Shown here piece after piece: positions 48,351-57,444 of a stretch of 64,000 nucleotides of DNA; position 1 is the first letter of the stretch, and each line of letters opens with the position of its first letter. Under the pieces are notes generated by a model. It saw only the letters and a program-made list of their open reading frames with translations, searched no databases and was not told the origin of the DNA. The stretch is from Fischerella thermalis PCC 7521. GTDB taxonomy: Bacteria > Cyanobacteriota > Cyanobacteriia > Cyanobacteriales > Nostocaceae. The position numbers and the translations under genes were made by a program. The stretch is taken from assembly GCF_000317225.1 (NCBI RefSeq), contig NZ_AJLL01000023.1, forward strand, positions 1 through 64,000. Reading direction: 5' to 3'.

Positions 48351-48890
48351 TTAACTCTCCCGAATACAAGGCGCTGCTGCTAGAACTTGCGCCTCTGTTT
48401 GCATCAGTTCAATATCTGATGACAACCACTGACGAGGTGCTTGACAGTGGTGAGCCACTAATAGTCCCCATAATCCTTTGGGAGTCAAGACTGGTACAAC
48501 CAGGTTGGCGCGAACCTGCAATTGGCGCAGAAAATCTCGGTGACAAGTAGCAATTGCCTCTGATTCAATATCGGGGATTGCGCGTACCCGTCCTGCCAAA
48601 TACATGGCAGCATACTCATCATTAAAACAATCATCAGGTCCTGTTGAACCTAAGATAGAAAATTCTTCAGAACTCAAGGCTTCAAATGTTACCTGTCCTT
48701 GCCATTGATAGTAAAAGTAATACAAAACCACGCGATCCACTTGCAAAGTTTCTCTGAGACGGTTTGTTGTTTGTATGACTAAAGCGTCTCGTTCCATTGT
48801 TCCGATCAGGCGTTCAAGTACTTTTTGCAAACCGCGATCGCGATGCGCTGTGACACTAGGATTAAATTCTGGGTTGGGATGACTTTGCAC
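48351..48890 (-). CDS. single-GAF protein with DXCF and Cys-His motifs, candidate cyanobacteriochrome
   Basis: This 179-residue protein is essentially one GAF domain (about 35-172). DDCF at 86-89 matches the DXCF motif of dual-cysteine cyanobacteriochromes, and Cys116-His117 (ATCHRDFL) matches the canonical bilin-attachment pair. It is followed by the typical VRANLVVPVL and LWGLLVAHHC. VLYYFYYQWQGQV resembles the chromophore-pocket entry. With no kinase, MCP or other output domain, it would have to act through a partner. It could also be a non-bilin GAF that only retains these residues; that is unresolved. It is convergent with the aldehyde dehydrogenase. Confidence 0.8.
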   Translation of the reverse strand: MQSHPNPEFNPSVTAHRDRGLQKVLERLIGTMERDALVIQTTNRLRETLQVDRVVLYYFYYQWQGQVTFEALSSEEFSILGSTGPDDCFNDEYAAMYLAGRVRAIPDIESEAIATCHRDFLRQLQVRANLVVPVLTPKGLWGLLVAHHCQAPRQWLSSDIELMQTEAQVLAAAPCIRES

Positions 48891-49179
48891 TGGTCTGCAA
48901 TAACGACTGATTGACTAACCTTCCATGCTACACATGGCAGGTGATTCTCTTAACTTACCGTTATAAATTCCTGACTCGACAAAATGTTTTAAATTTTTAA
49001 GAATCTATCTAAGTACCATTTCACAAAATTATTGATACAAATTCTTTGTCCCCCTCGTCGCCCTTGTCCCCCCTGACTGCCAAATGCATCAAACTTATAG
49101 TGAAATGGCATAAGTAGCCGTCATGAGGTGCGAACCTCACCCCCCTCCCCTCTCTTGACGGGGTGAGGTTGTCAAATCA
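48891..49179. other. gene-free spacer
   Basis: It holds GC-rich CCCCCTCGTCGCCCTTG repeat-like DNA near 49053. GAGGTGCGAACCTCACC (about 49125) is an imperfect hairpin a little after the Mo-enzyme gene, a possible terminator. Confidence 0.45.
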
Positions 49180-49776
49180 TTAAAAATTACTATAGCGCTC
49201 CTCTGCCCAAGGTTCGCCTCTATGGTGATAACCATTGCGTTCCCAAAAACCCAATTCCTCATTTTGGAGAAATTCTAAGCCATTTATCCACTTAGCGCTT
49301 TTCCAAGCATAAAGGTGAGGAACTACCAGTCGCATTGGTCCACCGTGTTCTGCTGGTAATGGTTCACCAAATAATTTAAAAGCAAAGAAATTTTCTTCTT
49401 TGAGAAAATCTTCCATAGAAATATTAGTGGTGTAACCGCCGTAGCAGTGTTCCATCACATAGACTGCTTTGGGATCAACTTCAATTTGCTTCATGAAGTC
49501 TGTCACCTTAATACCAGTCCATTTGACATCGAGTTTAGACCAACGGGTTACACAGTGGAAGTCAGCAGTAAACTCGTGCTGGGGTAACGCCATGAAATCT
49601 GACCAAGTAAAAGACTTGGGTGTCACCAAACCCCATACCCGAAATTGCCATTCATCTGTGTTGACTTGGGGAGTATCACCATAGGTTAAGACAGGAAAAC
49701 CCTTAGTCAAATATTGACCGGGTGGAACCCGTTCTTTTTCTTCCTGCGCCGGTCTCTGAAAAAACTTTCCTAGCAT
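49180..49776 (-). CDS. sulfite-oxidase-like molybdopterin enzyme
   Basis: This 198-residue protein has the sulfite oxidase/YedY-type molybdopterin-binding fold: WGLVTPKSFTWSDFMALP, the molybdenum-ligand Cys75 in FHCVTRWSKL, and MRLVVPHLYAWKSAKWINGLEF. There is no twin-arginine signal peptide, so it should be cytoplasmic. The compact single-domain form without a dimerisation domain is common in cyanobacteria. Substrate is unknown; it may reduce S- or N-oxides rather than oxidise sulfite. The gene stands alone. Confidence 0.92.
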   Translation of the reverse strand: MLGKFFQRPAQEEKERVPPGQYLTKGFPVLTYGDTPQVNTDEWQFRVWGLVTPKSFTWSDFMALPQHEFTADFHCVTRWSKLDVKWTGIKVTDFMKQIEVDPKAVYVMEHCYGGYTTNISMEDFLKEENFFAFKLFGEPLPAEHGGPMRLVVPHLYAWKSAKWINGLEFLQNEELGFWERNGYHHRGEPWAEERYSNF

Positions 49777-49834
49777 AGCTACCAGAAAAATAGGTCTTCT
49801 GTAGACACTTTAATTTTTATATAAGTATTTGGTA

Positions 49835-49906
49835 ATCAGTCATAGGTAATGGGTAATAGATAATGTATTCTCTCAATTACCAATTACCAATTACCAATTA
49901 GCAGTT
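49835..49906. repeat. GGTAAT/ATTACC repeat after rpmF
   Basis: GTAATGGGTAATAGATAATG is followed by the inverse CAATTACC units, three times. Same family as the P12 insert in rnpB. Confidence 0.75.
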
Positions 49907-50083
49907 TTATGATTCCTCTTCTTCCTCTTCTTCCGCAGACGGGTAGACAAAGGTAGAGCGTCCAGTCAAAATCGACTTACCAAGGGAGAGAGCTTTTTGT
50001 GCTTCCAGGCTAGCTTTACGTCTCCAGGTAGCTCGACGCTTATCACGTTTGGATTTAGATGTTTTCTTCTTTGGAACAGCCAT
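49907..50083 (-). CDS. rpmF: 50S ribosomal protein L32
   Basis: This 58-residue ribosomal protein starts at the ATG at 50083 with [17 protein letters not shown]; a nine-codon upstream extension is unlikely. The signature is the [11 protein letters not shown] opening and [18 protein letters not shown]. The tail is very acidic ([10 protein letters not shown]), as in other cyanobacteria. Cyanobacterial L32 lacks the zinc-binding cysteines of other types, and none is present here. It lies alone between repeats. Confidence 0.96.
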   Translation of the reverse strand: MAVPKKKTSKSKRDKRRATWRRKASLEAQKALSLGKSILTGRSTFVYPSAEEEEEEES

Positions 50084-50142
50084 ATTAGCGGATAACGCAA
50101 TTTTTGACAACCTTATTATTCTAAGCCATCAAGGCATAATTG

Positions 50143-50243
50143 GTTATTGGTTGTTGGTTGTTAGTTGTTAGTTGTTAACCGTCCCCTTTGTCTCCCTTGT
50201 CCCTTCACACCCCTCACGCTCCCCATCACCCACCTCCCCACTC
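50143..50243. repeat. STRR and CCCCATC repeats
   Basis: TTGGTTATTGGTTGTTGGTTG units, then GTCCCCTTTGTCTCCC and CCCCATCACCCACC units, sit between the exported-protein gene end and rpmF. This is the same GC-rich family that invades coding sequences. Confidence 0.75.
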
Positions 50244-50684
50244 CTACTTCCCAGCTTGGTTATTCGTTGCAGGAGCAGGGGTTGTGAAGTTGTCTCCAAA
50301 ATATAGAAGCGATCGCGCTGTTTTGAAGTATTTTGCCCAGCGTCGTGGATCGGGACGCTGACGCCACTGGGGGCGAGTCACTGCTAATTCTAAAACTGGT
50401 GCGATCGCTCCGTTGTTTTGTACGGAGACAAATATGGAAACATCTGTTACTAAGATATCTTGATCAAAACTACGTTGAGCAGCAGCTCTAGCAGCGGCTT
50501 CTGCTCTTTGCAGTAGGGTTTCGTAGTTTTCTTCTGGTAAGCGATCAATAAACAGGTCTACTCTGGCGGTGTAAGCTCGCACAATTTCGGGTGCGATCGC
50601 GCCCATTGTCAGCCAAATCGGAACCGCAGTACCCAGCAAAACTACTGCCTGAGCTATCCGGATTCTCTTAGCAATTAATGGCAT
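50244..50684 (-). CDS. signal-anchored conserved protein, unknown function
   Basis: From the ATG at 50684 this is 146 residues: a basic start (MPLIAKRIRI), a hydrophobic anchor (about 10-31, AQAVVLLGTAVPIWLTMGA), then an Ala/Arg-rich helix (ENYETLLQRAEAAARAAAQRSF) and two strand-rich segments (ILVTDVSIFVSVQN and VLELAVTRPQW). An in-frame ATG at 50762 would add 26 residues and is an alternative start. No catalytic motif is visible. Proteins of this pattern occur in other cyanobacteria, as I recall, without names. Confidence 0.7.
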   Translation of the reverse strand: MPLIAKRIRIAQAVVLLGTAVPIWLTMGAIAPEIVRAYTARVDLFIDRLPEENYETLLQRAEAAARAAAQRSFDQDILVTDVSIFVSVQNNGAIAPVLELAVTRPQWRQRPDPRRWAKYFKTARSLLYFGDNFTTPAPATNNQAGK

Positions 50685-51021
50685 AAGTTGAATAAGTCTC
50701 CCAGGAATAATTCTATTTCCAAAGAGAATTCTGCATGATGACTGATGACTGTAACTCTTCATAACCTGTATACTCCTCACTATGAAAATTTTTGGTGAAT
50801 CCAAGCACAGTATAATTTCGGTTAATCAAGTAAGAAAAAATACATTTTTTATTCTGTGTCTAAATGAAAATCAACCGGAATTGGGAATTCTGAACAGCGA
50901 ACTCCCAACTCGCAATTGTTTTAGTCACGCAGACTATCAATAAAACACTAGGTTAGCTTTGTTTTTTCAGCAAAGACAACCGCGATTTTAAGTAAGCAAA
51001 ACATAACCGGCAGAAAGTGCG

Positions 51022-52866
51022 ATGGCAAATAACTGGGCGATCGCTATTGGCGTAAATCAATATCAATTCTTTCAACCGTTAGGATGTGCTCAAGCCGATG
51101 CCGAGGCGTTAAAAGATTTCTTGGTAGTAGAAGCAGGTTTTTTACAACAGCAGTGTCTCTTAATGACAGACACTTCACCACCTCTCGGTGATAGATCTAC
51201 TTATCCCACCAAGGAAAACATTCTGCTTTTATTAGAAGATTTAGCTGCGGCATGTTGGCAGCCCCAAGACAGACTGTGGTTTTTCTTTAGTGGTTATGGC
51301 ATCAATCACAACGGACAAGATTACCTGATGCCTATAGAAGCAAACCCTGCTCACATTGAAGAAACTGGCATAGAATTGCGGGCGTTAATGCAAAATCTGC
51401 AACTTGCTAGGCTTGACACATTGATATTGCTGGACATCAACCGTGCTTATGCTAGTCAGGCTAATACTCTCATTGGTCAAGAAGCAATTGAACTAGCACA
51501 AGAATTACAAATTCCTACTATTATTTCTTGCCAACCAGAACAATTTTCTCACGAAAGTACCGAACTTGGTCATGGATTCTTTACAGCAGCAGTATTGGAA
51601 GCTTTGCGTTCTGGCAATGGCAAGACTTTGGATGATCTAGAAAGATACTTGAGTCTGCGCACTCCAGAACTATGTCAACACTACTGGCGTCCAACGCAAA
51701 ACCCTGTTACTATTATTCCCTCCAGGCAACAAGGAATCTTACCGACATCACAAACTAATCATCGTATCAAAAATACAACTTCCCTTAGTTCTAAAGAAAT
51801 TTTAGCTGCTGCTTTGCCCACACCTTCGCTGCATTCTAATTCCCATCAATTAACAGCAAATACAACTACCTGGAATGGAGTGGGGGAAGTAGGGGGAATG
51901 GAGGAAGAAATTTCCAACTATTCATCACTTTCACCCCCAGCAACAACAAACTACTCACAAGCAAAACAAACAGCCACAGCCAGCACCTCTATTTGGAAAC
52001 CACTGCTGTGGTGGGGTGTAAGTACAATGATGGTTATTGGCTTGCTGGCAGTGGTTTTTCTTCGCAATCAGGCAGGTTTTAGAACTGTAGAGATTTCCCC
52101 AGCTGCCACTAAAACTGCTACTGATGACAGTGACACAGAAATTCTGCCTGTACTACCAGAGGTTGCTAGAAATAACAAGATTGTCAAGATTTTGCCAACT
52201 GTTCCACCGCCTCTACAAAATAATCAAATCAAACCACCGACTGTTCCTCTATCTGAATCAGCTAAGCGTCAGCAAGCGCTGTCGGACTTAGCGAAAATGT
52301 CACTGCAACCGAATCAAGCAAGCCATCTCAGCTTGGCGATCGCTAAAGCTAAAAAAATCAAACCTGGAACTCAAGGTTACGAACAAGCACAAACAAATAT
52401 TAAAATTTGGAGTGGCATGATCTTAGACTTAGCTAAAAATCGTGCCAAACAGAGAAAGTATGCCACAGCTGTGGCTGCTGCTGAGTTAATTAATCAAGAT
52501 CAGCCAAATTATCCACAAGCACAAGCAGCAATTCAACAGTGGCGTCAACAAGCCAAGCAATATGTGGCTAACACAACCCTTTTGGATGCTGCAAATGGCT
52601 TAATTCAGCCAGGACAAGCTTCTACTTACAACCGTGCGATCGAAGTCGCTAAGAAAGTTTCACCAGGAGAACCAGGTTCCGATCAAGCGCGAAAATCTAT
52701 AAATAAGTGGAGCGAAATCATTTTGCAACTGGCTATGCGCCGTGCTTCTAGAGGAGAAACCAAAGCAGCAATTGCCACGGCTTCTTTAGTGCCAGAGGGA
52801 ACATCAGCCTATAACAAGGCTCAGCAAGCCATTGAAAAGTGGCAAAACAGAAAGCCGCAAAAGTGA
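51022..52866 (+). CDS. caspase-fold protein (pseudo-orthocaspase)
   Basis: This 614-residue protein has an N-terminal peptidase-C14-like domain (about 1-240), a variable linker, a single membrane segment (about 326-348), and a C-terminal helical region with three repeats of the type LAKMSLQPNQASHLSLAIAKAKKIKPG. In active orthocaspases the dyad is His in FSGHG and Cys in DxCxS. Here the matching segments are FFFSGYGINHNG (Tyr92) and LLDINRAYAS (Asn140), so both are replaced. Cyanobacterial caspase-like proteins with Tyr-Asn pairs have been described. A GGGGGAAGTAGGGGG repeat in the linker (51874-51908) encodes VGEVGGMEEE. Confidence 0.9.
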   Translation: MANNWAIAIGVNQYQFFQPLGCAQADAEALKDFLVVEAGFLQQQCLLMTDTSPPLGDRSTYPTKENILLLLEDLAAACWQPQDRLWFFFSGYGINHNGQDYLMPIEANPAHIEETGIELRALMQNLQLARLDTLILLDINRAYASQANTLIGQEAIELAQELQIPTIISCQPEQFSHESTELGHGFFTAAVLEALRSGNGKTLDDLERYLSLRTPELCQHYWRPTQNPVTIIPSRQQGILPTSQTNHRIKNTTSLSSKEILAAALPTPSLHSNSHQLTANTTTWNGVGEVGGMEEEISNYSSLSPPATTNYSQAKQTATASTSIWKPLLWWGVSTMMVIGLLAVVFLRNQAGFRTVEISPAATKTATDDSDTEILPVLPEVARNNKIVKILPTVPPPLQNNQIKPPTVPLSESAKRQQALSDLAKMSLQPNQASHLSLAIAKAKKIKPGTQGYEQAQTNIKIWSGMILDLAKNRAKQRKYATAVAAAELINQDQPNYPQAQAAIQQWRQQAKQYVANTTLLDAANGLIQPGQASTYNRAIEVAKKVSPGEPGSDQARKSINKWSEIILQLAMRRASRGETKAAIATASLVPEGTSAYNKAQQAIEKWQNRKPQK

Positions 52867-52932
52867 GGTAAGGAGGACGCGGGAGACACGGGGGGAATAA
52901 ACACCTATTCCCAATCCCCGATCTCCGATTCC

Positions 52933-53310
52933 CTAGCAATACTGGGAAACATCCTCGCCGCATTCATCGGCTAGATAGCAAAGCGCTCGGAAACGTAAGC
53001 TCATAACTTCTTCGTATAAGGGGTTCAGCTTACACATTGGTGGGATGTGAAATAAGGTTTTACCAAATAGCTTAACATCGCGCTCAAAGGGACATTGAGC
53101 AGGAATTAGATGACACAAGCGATGTGCGAATTGGCGATCGCTTACTTTAACGTGGTCTAGCCACCGACGTAGAGGCTGGAGAATATCCAAATCAGGTTTA
53201 GAGGCTGGATGATGTGAGTGAATAGCATTGGTATTGCTGGCTTCGGTTGGAGTTAGTGCTACCCAGCTAGCGAAAAAAATCTTTTTTGTGGTATTGTCAA
53301 ATACCTTCAT
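52933..53310 (-). CDS. Mo-dependent nitrogenase C-terminal-domain (Mo-nitro_C) protein
   Basis: This 125-residue protein is dominated by the nitrogenase-associated domain also found at the C-terminus of some NifH-like proteins in cyanobacteria. Its signature is LCHLIPAQCPFERDVKLFGKTL and IPPMCKLNPLYEEVMSLRFRAL. Six of the seven Cys/His in this part look conserved. It has no nitrogenase catalytic motif. Similar small proteins are widespread in diazotrophic and some other cyanobacteria. No nif genes are nearby. The function is unknown. Confidence 0.88.
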   Translation of the reverse strand: MKVFDNTTKKIFFASWVALTPTEASNTNAIHSHHPASKPDLDILQPLRRWLDHVKVSDRQFAHRLCHLIPAQCPFERDVKLFGKTLFHIPPMCKLNPLYEEVMSLRFRALCYLADECGEDVSQYC

Positions 53311-53800
53311 TACCTACTCCTCTTTTTGCTTGAGGGTCTTCACCACTTCGATGAAGATATACAATGTAACAATTGCATTTCCCGGAAAATTCTTGTCCCG
53401 ACACACATGCTACTCGCTATTTCAGTAGTCACTTTGCTCAGAACTGTTCTAACTACGTCAAGTTAATCTCAATTTCCTGGGGATCGGAAGTGGGATTGTG
53501 ATATTTTCTTAATAACTTGACATAGTTAAAATTTTAATAAAGTCATCTGTCTTTAGACAGATATTAATGTAGCATTTACGAAGTTTTTTTGCAGAAAATT
53601 TCTCACTAGAATTTTGCCCAAGTACATGTCTAGTGTGAAAGAAGACTTAGCATCCAGAAATGACTTTTTTGTCATCAGTTGCGATGCTTTTCACGCCGCA
53701 CTGACTGGGGTTATGAGTCTTCTGGTCGCTGTTTGTCGTTTTTTGCCCCTGATTCAACAATTGTGCATTCCTAATTCAGAATTAGGATAACCAGCAAAAG
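53311..53800. other. gene-free spacer with operator-like palindrome
   Basis: AT-rich, with a TGACTTTTTTGTCA hairpin near 53660. CCTAATTCAGAATTAGG at 53770-53786 is a perfect 7-bp inverted repeat just before the transporter start codon. It could be an operator or a translational block. Confidence 0.5.
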
Positions 53801-55003
53801 ATGTTACCACATATATTGAAATTTGCCACCTATATTTTTTTAGGGTTGACCTATCTGGGGTTAGCATTAGGCTACCTGCCTGGTTTACGCATGAATCGTG
53901 CTGCGATCGCCTTGGTGGGTTCTGCCTTTTTAATTGCTTTGGGTGTAGTAAGTTTGCAGGAGGCTTGGCAAGCAATTGATCCCACCACGATAGTGTTTTT
54001 GTTGAGCATGATGGTGGTGAACGCTAACTTAACCTACGCAGGATTTTTCCCTGAAGCATTGTCGCTGCTTTTACGTTTTACTCGCAGTCCTTTAGGGATA
54101 TTGATCGCTTTAACCTTTGGTAGTGGTATTCTTTCCGCTTTTTTTTTGAATGATACCTTGGCACTAATTTTTACACCACTTGTCTTGAGCCTCACTCAAG
54201 CTTTGAGATTGAATCCCATACCCTACTTATTAGCGATCGCAGGTGCAACAAACATTGGTTCTGTCGCTACCTTGAGCGGTAATCCTCAAAACATCCTGAT
54301 TGGCTCCTTTTCAGGTGTCCATTACTTGGATTTTATGAGGGTGATGACTCCAATTGCTGTAACAGGGTTAGCAATTCAAGTAATTCTACTGTGTTTACTT
54401 TACCCAAATGTACGCTCAATTGTCCCCTGCGAACACTTACCCACAGGGAAAAAGCGCATCTTTAGACCTTTGTATAACAAAACCTTAATAATAACCACCG
54501 GATTGTTAATTGCTTTTGCTGTTGGTTTACCTTTAGCAGAGTCAGCTTTAGTAGCTGCTAGCTTATTACTTATCACTAGGCGAGTCAAACCACAGCGCAT
54601 TCTGCAAAAAGTAGATTGGAATCTGTTGGTGATGTTCTCTGGACTATTTATATTGACTAAAGCGGCTCAAAAACTGAATTTACTACAACCCTTTACCTAT
54701 GCAGTGAACTCTGCTGCTGGTTTACTGGGAGTGACAGCTATTTTGTCGAACTTAATTTCTAATGTTCCTGCGGTACTGCTGTTACATCCTCTGATTGCGA
54801 AAGATGATACCCAATCTTGGCTGTTGCTAGCAGCAGCATCAACTTTGGCAGGTAATTTGACTTTGTTTGGTGCAGTCGCCAACTTGATTGTCGTAGAAGC
54901 GGCGGCGGAGTTGGGTTATAAGTTAACCTTTTGGGAGCATCTACGTTTTGGTGTGCCGGTGACGGTGTTAACTTTACTTGTGGTTTATTTGTGGATTCAC
55001 TAG
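53801..55003 (+). CDS. SLC13/ArsB-family anion transporter
   Basis: This 400-residue integral membrane protein has about 11-12 hydrophobic segments. The two conserved repeats of the ion-transporter superfamily are visible: FFLNDTLALIFTPLVLSL (near 105-125) and AGATNIGSVATLSGNPQNIL (near 145-165), then the C-terminal LISNVPAVLLLHPLI and ANLIVVEAAAELG. This fits the ArsB/NhaD/SLC13 group; the substrate may be sulfate, a dicarboxylate or arsenite. No regulator or ArsC-type partner is adjacent, so arsenic is not supported by context. Confidence 0.87.
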   Translation: MLPHILKFATYIFLGLTYLGLALGYLPGLRMNRAAIALVGSAFLIALGVVSLQEAWQAIDPTTIVFLLSMMVVNANLTYAGFFPEALSLLLRFTRSPLGILIALTFGSGILSAFFLNDTLALIFTPLVLSLTQALRLNPIPYLLAIAGATNIGSVATLSGNPQNILIGSFSGVHYLDFMRVMTPIAVTGLAIQVILLCLLYPNVRSIVPCEHLPTGKKRIFRPLYNKTLIITTGLLIAFAVGLPLAESALVAASLLLITRRVKPQRILQKVDWNLLVMFSGLFILTKAAQKLNLLQPFTYAVNSAAGLLGVTAILSNLISNVPAVLLLHPLIAKDDTQSWLLLAAASTLAGNLTLFGAVANLIVVEAAAELGYKLTFWEHLRFGVPVTVLTLLVVYLWIH

Positions 55004-55160
55004 GTTTCTGGCAAAAAGTTTATAGCGATCGCTTAGGTCGCACAGGAGAGGGGGTATTTGGACTAACTGAAGACTTAGAAAATTATCCTGAATTTCTTGA
55101 GCGTGTTGGCAACAGTTCGGAACCATAAGATACCGCCGTCTAAGTTTGATTAATAAAAAT

Positions 55161-55229
55161 CGAACACAGATGCACACAGATACACACAGATGGATTATCC
55201 GTGTGTATTTATGTGTCTGTTGGTGTTCG
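55161..55229. repeat. CGAACAC-type palindromic repeat
   Basis: Begins CGAACACAGATGCACACAG and ends with the inverse GTCTGTTGGTGTTCG. An interior ACACACAGATGG/CCGTGTGT hairpin. It lies between the convergent transporter and rnj genes, so may act as terminator. Related to 46661-46715. Confidence 0.75.
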
Positions 55230-55281
55230 CTTACTCAAAAGCAATTAGAATTTTGCCAACAGATAGGAGATTTTCAATTTC

Positions 55282-57054
55282 CTACGATGCTACCTGAGCA
55301 GCTGTGCGAGTCCGCCGTCTTCTACCATCAGCAACTTTTACAGGCGGTTCATCAGGAATTTGCATCAGCAATGTCAGTGATGGTTGACATTGCAATTCAC
55401 GACGAATGGAACGTGCTAGTTCCCGTTCTAATACTTCTTGCAATCCACCCCAGTCTACTTCTGGTTGATCACTCTCGAAACCTTGGGCAAATTCTGACCA
55501 ACGTACACTGAGGATTTCTTCAATTCGCTGTTTTACCCATTTTTGGAGGAGCGATCGCTCGATACTTGTGACTACACCGCGTAGGTGAATTTCTGGTTTT
55601 ACCATCAGTTTGCCAGTCCAATCTATTGCTGCGGCAATGGTAACAATACCTTCTTCTGCCATTTTCTGCCGTTCTTGCAAGACTTTGGCGCTGACCATAC
55701 CAGAACTAGAAGTATCTACTAGTTCTAAACCAGATGGAACTTTTCCTACAGCACGAATTGATTCTTCTGTCAACTCTACAATATCACCATTCTGGATAAT
55801 CACCATGTTCTCGGCAGGAACACCCATACTCTGGGCTGTTTCGGCGTGCTTCACCAACATCCGATGTTCACCATGAACTGGTAAGAAGAACTTGGGACGA
55901 GTTAAGGCTAGCATGAGTTTTTGGTCTTCTTGACAGCCGTGACCGGAAACGTGAATGCCTTTTTCCCGCCCGTAGACTACATTTGCGCCCTGCATCATCA
56001 ATTTATCGATGACGTTGACAACAGCGATCGTATTCCCAGGAATCGGGTTGGCAGAAAATACGACTGTGTCCCCTGGACGAATTTTGATATGGGGGTGTTC
56101 TTTGTTAGCAATGCGTGTCATGGCTGACATCGGTTCGCCTTGAGAACCTGTTGTCAGAATCAAGACGTTTTCATCTGGCAGATTGCGGATGGAATTTAAA
56201 GGCTGAAGCAAGTCGTCGTTACACTTGATATAACCCAGATTGCGGGCATGGGCAATCAAATTCAGCATCGAACGTCCAACGACTGTAACGACACGGTTAT
56301 GCTTCTGTGCTAACTGCAAAATTATGTTGATGCGGTGGACGCTAGAAGCAAAGGTTGTCACAAACAGTCGTCCTGGTGCTTGGGAAAAAACCCGATCCAG
56401 ATTAGGAAAAACTGAGCTTTCTGAAGGCGTGAATCCAGGTACCTCAGAATTAGTCGAATCACTCATCAAACACAGAACGCCTTTTTCCCCATGTTCGGCT
56501 AAGCGTTGGATATCAAACCGTTCACCATCTACGGGTGTGTGGTCAAATTTAAAGTCTCCTGTGTGGATCAGGACACCGAGGGGGGTATGGATAGCAACGG
56601 TGAAACTGTCAGCAATGGAGTGGGTGTTGCGAATATATTCCACAAAAAAGTGTTTACCAATTCGCACGACGTCGCGGGGAAGGACACTTCTTAATTCTGT
56701 GCGATCGCGTACTCCTGCTTCTTCCAATTTACCCTCTAGCATGGCCATGGCTAAGCGAGGGCCATAAATCACAGGAATTTCAAATTGTTTCAGGTGAAAG
56801 GCTATACCACCGATATGGTCTTCATGACCGTGGGTAACAATCATGCCTTTGATTTTATGGCGATTTTCCCGCACGTAGGTCATGTCTGGCAGAACAATAT
56901 TGACTCCGTGCATTCCATCTGTGGGAAATGCCAAACCTGCATCTAAGAGGATAATTTCATCTTCGTACTCAAAAACGCAAGTGTTTTTACCAATTTCATG
57001 TAAGCCACCCAATGGAATAATTTTGAGGGCGGAATTAGTTTCGTTTTTAGTCAT
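55282..57054 (-). CDS. rnj: ribonuclease J
   Basis: This 590-residue metallo-beta-lactamase/beta-CASP nuclease has the HxHxDH motif in THGHEDHIGG (His75, His77, Asp79, His80), HTGDFKFDHTP, and SGHGCQEDQKLML with the beta-CASP histidine. It has 5'-3' exonuclease and endonuclease activity on RNA in other bacteria. The C-terminal 130 residues are the usual dimerisation domain plus a basic RRRRTRTAAQ tail. The order asd-dapA-rnj is conserved in other cyanobacteria, as I recall, though here about 390 bp separate dapA and rnj. Confidence 0.95.
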   Translation of the reverse strand: MTKNETNSALKIIPLGGLHEIGKNTCVFEYEDEIILLDAGLAFPTDGMHGVNIVLPDMTYVRENRHKIKGMIVTHGHEDHIGGIAFHLKQFEIPVIYGPRLAMAMLEGKLEEAGVRDRTELRSVLPRDVVRIGKHFFVEYIRNTHSIADSFTVAIHTPLGVLIHTGDFKFDHTPVDGERFDIQRLAEHGEKGVLCLMSDSTNSEVPGFTPSESSVFPNLDRVFSQAPGRLFVTTFASSVHRINIILQLAQKHNRVVTVVGRSMLNLIAHARNLGYIKCNDDLLQPLNSIRNLPDENVLILTTGSQGEPMSAMTRIANKEHPHIKIRPGDTVVFSANPIPGNTIAVVNVIDKLMMQGANVVYGREKGIHVSGHGCQEDQKLMLALTRPKFFLPVHGEHRMLVKHAETAQSMGVPAENMVIIQNGDIVELTEESIRAVGKVPSGLELVDTSSSGMVSAKVLQERQKMAEEGIVTIAAAIDWTGKLMVKPEIHLRGVVTSIERSLLQKWVKQRIEEILSVRWSEFAQGFESDQPEVDWGGLQEVLERELARSIRRELQCQPSLTLLMQIPDEPPVKVADGRRRRTRTAAQVAS

Positions 57055-57444
57055 TTTCTCCTGAGATTATTTTGTCGTTAGAATATGAGAATTTAGCGGT
57101 CTTTGAAGACAGTTCAAAGTATCTGTCTATTAAAAGTTCAGCGAGAAGGTGATTGAGTATGGCAGAAAAAAATAAGTAACAAATTGATAATTTTTAATGT
57201 TTTATGAAATTAACTTTTTTCCTCCAACATAGTCACCTTCTGCTTTCTTGTAGTCCTGTTTTTATGAGCTTGTTTATTGCTTAGATATTTTTGATAAAAA
57301 TAACTCTACACCAAAGAATTTATTAGTAATTTTTCTGTGGTAACATAGGCTTTTTGTATGCCACACTTTCAAAATTACTGAGAATTATTATTAAATTCTT
57401 CTAATGTATCTTTGAGTGCCAAAGTAGGTTAGATGCCAGTTTTA
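57055..57444. other. spacer between dapA and rnj
   Basis: AT-rich, 390 bp. Probably holds a separate leftward promoter for rnj. No gene is supported. Confidence 0.5.

Noticed and set aside
54931-55128. Rightward frame overlapping the transporter's 3' end, with FWQKVYSDRLGRTGEGVFGL
   Set aside because: It overlaps the transporter in another frame and has no start context; the tail may be a relic but cannot be supported.
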